A stretch of DNA of 26,421 bases, from the NCBI GenBank assembly GCA_964485555.1, contig CAZAJN010000089.1, positions 1 through 26,421 on the forward strand, in the 5' to 3' direction. The first letter of the stretch is position 1, and each line of letters begins with the position of its first letter. This stretch comes from GWC2-37-8 sp964485555 (GTDB lineage: Bacteria; Patescibacteriota; Minisyncoccia; Moranbacterales; GWC2-37-73). The notes below the pieces were generated by a model. The model made no database searches. It was not told the origin of the DNA and was given only the letters and a program-made list of their open reading frames with translations. Shown here piece after piece: positions 22,342 through 26,421 of this stretch. The translations under genes and the position numbers were made by a program.

Positions 22342-23754
22342 ATGATAGAAAAATCCGAAATTGAATCAAAAGCAAAAGAATTTGAAATACATGCGGCAAA
22401 TGTAGAGCGCGATTATGTTTTCGGGTGGATTCTTTTTGGACTTTTTACAATTAGTAATCTGAGAGATAAAATTTTTTTGAAGGGTGGCAATGCGTTGCGT
22501 AAGGGATATTTTCAAAATACACGCTTTTCTGCAGATTTAGATTTAGGGATACCAGATGATATGGATCAGATTGTTTTACTTGATGAAATCAACAAAATCT
22601 GTGATTTTATTCAAGAAAAAGCGGGTGTTTCTTTTACGAAAGAAGATAATAAAATCAAGGAGAAGTTTTCAGCTACTGAGGCGCCTATTCCTGGGCTGCG
22701 AGTTTTTGATGTAAGGGTGTATTTTAATGATTTTTATGGTAAGGCAGAATTGAAAATTAAGATTTCCATGGATATTACTCGATTTGATAAAACGATACTT
22801 CCAATTCAAGAAGTTAGTTTGATACATCCATATTCTGATGCTAGTGATGTTGCTTGTAAAATAAAATGCATGAAACTTGAGGAAATTATTGCAACAAAAT
22901 TGAAATGTTTATTGCAACGGCAACATGCTCCCGACTTATTTGACTACGTGTATTCTATTAAGCTTTTAGGTGGAGAGCTTAACAAAGAAGAAGTTGTTAA
23001 AACTTTTGTACAAAAAACAATTTTTGAGAGAAATCCTCACGTTTTAAAAAACATTTTACGTGAAACACCTTTTGATTATTTCAAAGAATACTGGTGTAAA
23101 ACTGTTATTTGCGCAAAGCAGTTTATATTTGAAGTAGAAGAAGCAATTGAAATATTTATTGCAGATATGGAAACTTTGTTTGGAATTTATCCAGATAATG
23201 GTTATGCTCAATTTGCATATTTTGAACCTGAATTAAGAATCCCAATAATGAAAGCCGGAAGAGAGCAAACACTTTTAAAAATTTGCTACAAGGGAGAAAA
23301 TAGAATTATAGAACCATATTCATTGAAATATTTGCAACGCAAGGATGGGACAGAGCGTGAATATTTTTATGTTTACAATAGAAGTGGTGGTAGTAATCAA
23401 CCAGGAATAAGATGCTTCGTTCCGGAAAATATAGAGTCAATTGAAAATACTGAGGAAAAATTTGATCCGCAATTTCAAATAGAATTGTCTAAAGCTGGCG
23501 AAACACCAGAAAATCCGTATTTATTTGATCCAAATAAGCCAACTCCAGCACCAAGACAAAGGACGTATTCGCCTCATGGAGTCAAAAGATCACCTAGACG
23601 TACGTCCTTTGGTATAAGATATGTCTATCAGTGTAGTTTTTGTGGAAGAAAATTTACTAAAACAACTTTTGATGGCAATCTTCGTGAACATAAGGATAAA
23701 AATGGACATAGATGCGGTGGAAGATATGGTTTTTATGTTGACACGAAGTATTAA
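22342..23754 (+). CDS. AbiEii-type nucleotidyltransferase fused to WYL-like domain and zinc finger
   Basis: The 470-aa protein has three parts. Residues 1-290 are an AbiEii/AbiGii nucleotidyltransferase: IFLKGGNALRKGYF (GG at 48-49), RFSADLDLG (D65 and D67), a third acidic position near D144, and the C-terminal signature KLEEIIATKLKCLLQRQ with DLFDYVY. Residues about 305-378 resemble a WYL ligand-sensing domain: ICYKGENRIIEPYSLKYL then GIRCFVPENIESIENTEEKF. The C-terminus is a zinc finger (C431, C434, H450 and H456/C458 within YQCSFCGRKF and HKDKNGHRCG). AbiEii proteins modify tRNA or other targets and are the toxins of type IV-like systems. The fused sensor and zinc finger suggest ligand-gated or RNA-directed action (inference). 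The ATG is 1 nt after the preceding stop. Confidence 0.82.
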   Translation: MIEKSEIESKAKEFEIHAANVERDYVFGWILFGLFTISNLRDKIFLKGGNALRKGYFQNTRFSADLDLGIPDDMDQIVLLDEINKICDFIQEKAGVSFTKEDNKIKEKFSATEAPIPGLRVFDVRVYFNDFYGKAELKIKISMDITRFDKTILPIQEVSLIHPYSDASDVACKIKCMKLEEIIATKLKCLLQRQHAPDLFDYVYSIKLLGGELNKEEVVKTFVQKTIFERNPHVLKNILRETPFDYFKEYWCKTVICAKQFIFEVEEAIEIFIADMETLFGIYPDNGYAQFAYFEPELRIPIMKAGREQTLLKICYKGENRIIEPYSLKYLQRKDGTEREYFYVYNRSGGSNQPGIRCFVPENIESIENTEEKFDPQFQIELSKAGETPENPYLFDPNKPTPAPRQRTYSPHGVKRSPRRTSFGIRYVYQCSFCGRKFTKTTFDGNLREHKDKNGHRCGGRYGFYVDTKY

Positions 23755-23776
23755 AAAATAAAAAATTGAAGAGAAT

Positions 23777-24676
23777 ATGAATCCAGAAAGAGTATCAGTT
23801 AAATTTTCGATAGTTATAGCAAATAATACTCACAGAAATAGATCTTTCTTTTCAGAAGAGTGGAATTTAACCATTGGAAGATATACATTCCATAGGACAA
23901 GTGAAGATGAAGTTTTAGTCTCATTTTCCTTTGATGCCGTTCTTAAAAAATATGACGAAAAACAACGAATAATTGATGAATGCCCATCGGAATACTTACC
24001 AGAGTTTCAAGAATTTGAAGAAGAAATTGAAACTATGTTGGATTTGCTTTCCTTGGAAGTTGGTAGAGGCATAAAAATAAAAGATGAAAGCTTTTTCTTT
24101 TCATCAGTTACCTGTATAGATGGCGAAATTAACAATAACCATCCAATAAATCCCTCTAAAACAAGGAGTCTTTATACTCAACTAAGCGAACCAAAAAACG
24201 AAAATGATAAGAAAGTAAAATTAGCTCTTCGCTTATACAGGCAATCAGTATCAACAAATGACCCAAGAGAACAAATGGCCAAGCTTTATTCGGCTCTAGA
24301 GCAACTATTCTTTGAAGGAAGTGGAAAGTTATTAAACAAAGGCGAAATTAAGCAAGTGAGGCAGGCCATAAATACACTACCGCTCTCCCCAGAAAAGAAA
24401 AATGTTATTATAGACAGATCTTGTGATATCAGAAAAAGTCCAAAAACAATGATTATTGAAAATCTTGAGTTAATGTATGAAAATGAGATTATTTCTGAAG
24501 ATGAAAAGAAGAAGCTAGTTGGAACATGGAATAGATTTAGATCAGCAATAAGTCATGGTGAAATTGTTTCAAGAAGAGATGAGGAATTCGACTTTGTTGT
24601 CGCTGAAATTGACACTATTGTAGAAGCCATCCTTACAAGGAGTATAGCCCATAGAATGCAAGTAGATGCACAATAA
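23777..24676 (+). CDS. Second HEPN-like protein with R-x4-H motif
   Basis: The 299-aa protein has a beta-rich N-terminal half (about 1-125) and an all-helical C-terminal half. The helical part follows HEPN: KLYSALEQLFFEGSGKLL (first long helix with Glu), more helices, and WNRFRSAISHGEIVSRRDE, where R255 and H260 give R-x4-H and the SHGE ending resembles ApeA-type HEPN proteins. It starts 22 bp after the nucleotidyltransferase gene; a partial GAAGAG sequence precedes the ATG. In MNT/HEPN modules the nucleotidyltransferase modifies and silences the HEPN RNase, so this gene is the best candidate toxin or partner. That assignment is inference. Confidence 0.65.
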   Translation: MNPERVSVKFSIVIANNTHRNRSFFSEEWNLTIGRYTFHRTSEDEVLVSFSFDAVLKKYDEKQRIIDECPSEYLPEFQEFEEEIETMLDLLSLEVGRGIKIKDESFFFSSVTCIDGEINNNHPINPSKTRSLYTQLSEPKNENDKKVKLALRLYRQSVSTNDPREQMAKLYSALEQLFFEGSGKLLNKGEIKQVRQAINTLPLSPEKKNVIIDRSCDIRKSPKTMIIENLELMYENEIISEDEKKKLVGTWNRFRSAISHGEIVSRRDEEFDFVVAEIDTIVEAILTRSIAHRMQVDAQ

Positions 24677-24744
24677 TGTGTTCTGCCGTTATTAAGGATA
24701 CTTAGTAAATTAAACCAAAATAACATCTTACTGATTTACGTATT

Positions 24745-25374
24745 TTATTTGATAGTAGTTTTATCTTTTTTCAATTTTTCTCTCATTTCAATCTTCCATT
24801 CCCGTGCGCGTATTTTATTTTCTTTATCCCTATGACGATCATAAGATTTTCTTTCTGGTGAATAACGGCATATGAGATGTGGATTTTCTTTTTTTAAAAA
24901 AATGTATTCATATGGCTTGCCATTTTCAGCTAGTACAATCCTAGCTTTAAGCCCTCCTAGCCGCACCATTTTAATGGCAGTTTGTGGATGGATATTAAAT
25001 TTGTCTTTCAGCTGCCACATTTTGTAATGACTATCACGTTCCTCGCATACAAAACCAGGCACAACTTCTTCCTTGACTGCTTTAGCGCACAATAAACATT
25101 TTATACCCCATTGATCATACCAACTTTCATTGCCCGTTATCGAACGACCACATAAACTGCAATCATATATTCCATCAGTAACATGAAATCCTCCTGGCTC
25201 TTTTTTAAGACGCCTCTTCCTTTGCATGTCTCTTGTTGAAATTTTCCAAAGTAATTCAAAAAAATTCACAAGATTATTAGCTGCTTCGCTGGCTTCAGCA
25301 TCAGTTAATTCCTTGCCACGTTCTTTCTTGAAAATCTCCTTGAATTCATTAATACGTTCTTGAGATAAGCTCAT
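24745..25374 (-). CDS. Zinc-ribbon and helix-turn-helix protein
   Basis: The 209-aa protein has a helical N-terminal part (about 1-60), then a zinc ribbon (YDCSLCGRSITGNESWYDQW followed by GIKCLLCAKAV, two CxxC knuckles), then a helix-turn-helix-like region (about 120-150: WQLKDKFNIHPQTAIKMVRL). A short beta element and a basic C-terminus rich in Arg/Lys complete it. It is probably a DNA- or RNA-binding regulator. It is convergent with the HEPN gene (68-bp gap) and divergent from the 25490 gene (about 115-bp gap), so it is likely separate from the HEPN cluster. No named family is recognised. Confidence 0.7.
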   Translation of the reverse strand: MSLSQERINEFKEIFKKERGKELTDAEASEAANNLVNFFELLWKISTRDMQRKRRLKKEPGGFHVTDGIYDCSLCGRSITGNESWYDQWGIKCLLCAKAVKEEVVPGFVCEERDSHYKMWQLKDKFNIHPQTAIKMVRLGGLKARIVLAENGKPYEYIFLKKENPHLICRYSPERKSYDRHRDKENKIRAREWKIEMREKLKKDKTTIK

Positions 25375-25489
25375 AATTTTATTTTATAAAGCTTTTAACT
25401 TTTACAATATAAGACTCCATGTATTTCATTTTTACGAAGCGATGATATCATCAAAATATTCAAGGATTTTTTTAGTATTATTCATTGAC

Positions 25490-26215
25490 ATGAAATGTTA
25501 CAAAATTGAAAATTTCAATAAAAGAATACTGGAACTCAACGAGCTTCTTTTCAAGGAGCAACCTTCAAAAATAACCTGCTCATGGATCTCAAAAAATGCT
25601 CCGTGCGCCTATCGATTCTTTTGTAAGCATATCCGCAATGATGTTGGAGATATTGATTGGGATAGAATTGTTAGTCATTTAGATAAGAATTTTCAAAAAA
25701 GATGGACTTCTGGTTATTGCAAAACAAAAAAGCAATGGATAGCATTAAAGTGGTATCGCAATAAGAAGGAGGTTAATCTGGTTATAAGGAAACAGAAACA
25801 TAAGCTCTATACATTTTTATCACCTCAAGACACTGATGACAGAAGAATACGAAATGCTATCACTATAGCACTGGTTAGAATTTCACAAAAAGGTAACCTA
25901 TCAGCTAAGCAAGAAATTATTTCACTTCTAAAATACACAGTCAGTTATTGGATTGAATGGATACCATGCTTATCGCCATGGAAAGGATATGAATCAGAAA
26001 TTGAAGATCAACTAGAAACTTGCATTCGAAGATATAGATTCACTGGATCCTTTATGACCTATCTTTTCTGTAGCCTTGAATATAGAGGAAGAGGTCTAAA
26101 ACGTCTTCATTTATTCTCATTAGACGACCAAATGCCCAACATGGAGAAGCGCAGAATTGAGAATGTTGTCAAAGACCCCGAGACCAGTCAAATTTGCATT
26201 TATAATCCATATTAG
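25490..26215 (+). CDS. Protein resembling sigma-factor region 2
   Basis: The 241-aa protein starting MKCYKIENFNKRILELNE has two parts. The first, about 100 residues, is not recognised. The second (about 110-225) has the order of a sigma-70 region 2: DRRIRNAITIALVRISQKGN, LSAKQEIISLLKYTV, then EIEDQLETCIRRYRFTGSFM and TYLFCSLEYRGRGLKRLHLF, ending SLDDQM. It resembles the RQELI..., F..Y and -10-binding helix of sigma factors, but region 4 is missing. An ATG 16 codons upstream (25442) is also open; I prefer 25490 because the extra residues are unremarkable. It could equally be a non-sigma DNA-binding protein of the same shape. It is followed at once by the TGAGACA hairpin block. Confidence 0.55.
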   Translation: MKCYKIENFNKRILELNELLFKEQPSKITCSWISKNAPCAYRFFCKHIRNDVGDIDWDRIVSHLDKNFQKRWTSGYCKTKKQWIALKWYRNKKEVNLVIRKQKHKLYTFLSPQDTDDRRIRNAITIALVRISQKGNLSAKQEIISLLKYTVSYWIEWIPCLSPWKGYESEIEDQLETCIRRYRFTGSFMTYLFCSLEYRGRGLKRLHLFSLDDQMPNMEKRRIENVVKDPETSQICIYNPY

Positions 26216-26232
26216 ACCACAAATGATACAGC

Positions 26233-26292
26233 GGTGTGTCTCAAACGGCAAAATGAGACACACCATGTCTCGTGTCTCATTTGTCTCATTTT
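26233..26292. repeat. Alternating hairpins built on TGAGACA/TGTCTCA
   Basis: TGTCTC(A/G) occurs at 26237, 26266, 26273 and 26282, and its complement TGAGACA at 26254. Two inverted repeats share the single TGAGACA arm. GGTGTGTCTCA (26233-26243) pairs with TGAGACACACC (26254-26264). AAAATGAGACA (26250-26260) pairs with TGTCTCATTTT (26282-26292). Only one can form at a time. The block follows the stop codon at 26215 and could be a terminator, an attenuator or an operator array. Confidence 0.6.
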
Positions 26293-26305
26293 ACCCTAAA
26301 AGCCC

Positions 26306-26323
26306 AGACCTAGAGGCCTCAAA
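26306..26323 (+). repeat. Right copy of 18-bp near-identical end repeat
   Basis: AGACCTAGAGGCCTCAAA differs at one position from the left copy at 96-113 and has the same orientation. This copy contains the palindrome AGAGGCCTC, broken in the left copy. The remaining bases to 26421 hold nothing I can assign. Confidence 0.4.
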
Positions 26324-26421
26324 TCGATATATCATGAAACCATCAAATAATCCCTCAACTGCCCCATCCTCAAAGGTTCTAGACTGAGATGGTCAACATA
26401 CAAAAGAAAACAGGAACATTT

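Noticed and set aside
26233..26292. CRISPR array
   Set aside because: Units are 7 bp with 7-29-nt spacing and alternate orientation; no cas genes.
1..26421. UGA recoded as Gly or Trp
   Set aside because: Genes end at TGA at sensible places (for example 20964 and 17693) and no good frame is interrupted by internal TGA.

Overview
The window is AT-rich, packed with short same-strand operons, uses ordinary stops (TGA is a real stop, for example at the ends of the genes at 20964 and 17693) and has almost no Shine-Dalgarno sequences in front of its starts. Together with the gene types (NERD nuclease, RDD and PH membrane proteins, a glucodextranase-B-like domain, a YHYH protein, a CPR-style large serine recombinase) this suggests a Patescibacteria/CPR bacterium. 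That assignment is inference from style, not from a marker gene. TGA as stop argues against the UGA-recoding CPR lineages.

Layout. A tRNA-Gln(TTG) with encoded CCA sits at the left edge, followed by a bidirectional terminator. From 221 to 14170 everything reads leftward. 221-2906 is a small operon with a HAD-like protein, a shortened FtsK/SpoIIIE-like ATPase with altered Walker motifs, a membrane NERD nuclease and an unknown protein. 3063-3674 is a SpoT/MESH1-like HD hydrolase preceded by a structured transcribed element. 4608-11647 is the most striking block: a membrane-anchored GrpE-like protein, a large divergent Hsp70, a J-like protein without HPD, two membrane proteins sharing an N-terminal IDLxFLD motif, and a CDC48/FtsH-like AAA+ ATPase. 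I read this as a dedicated membrane Hsp70 machine. 11759-14170 adds a small membrane protein, a YHYH exported protein, a ToxR-like winged-helix membrane regulator, a DUF4352-like lipoprotein and a PH-domain membrane protein.

14237-19933 is a phage-like island, also leftward: a structured leader with a terminator only 20 nt before the first start, a ParB-methyltransferase fusion, a second methyltransferase, small and large terminase subunits, and a large serine recombinase. No portal, capsid or tail gene is visible, so it is a remnant or a satellite-like element.

20020-24676 reads rightward and looks like a defence or toxin-antitoxin island: an unknown membrane protein, a HEPN-like protein (R-x4-H), a two-TM coiled-coil protein, a 50-aa ORF, an AbiEii-type nucleotidyltransferase fused to a WYL-like domain and a zinc finger, and a second HEPN-like protein (R-x4-H). 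At the right end are a zinc-ribbon/HTH protein (minus strand) and a protein resembling sigma region 2 (plus strand), then a block of alternating hairpins built on TGAGACA. A 17/18-bp near-identical direct repeat lies about 95 bp inside each end of the window and may mark element boundaries.

No CRISPR array, rRNA or IS transposase was seen.
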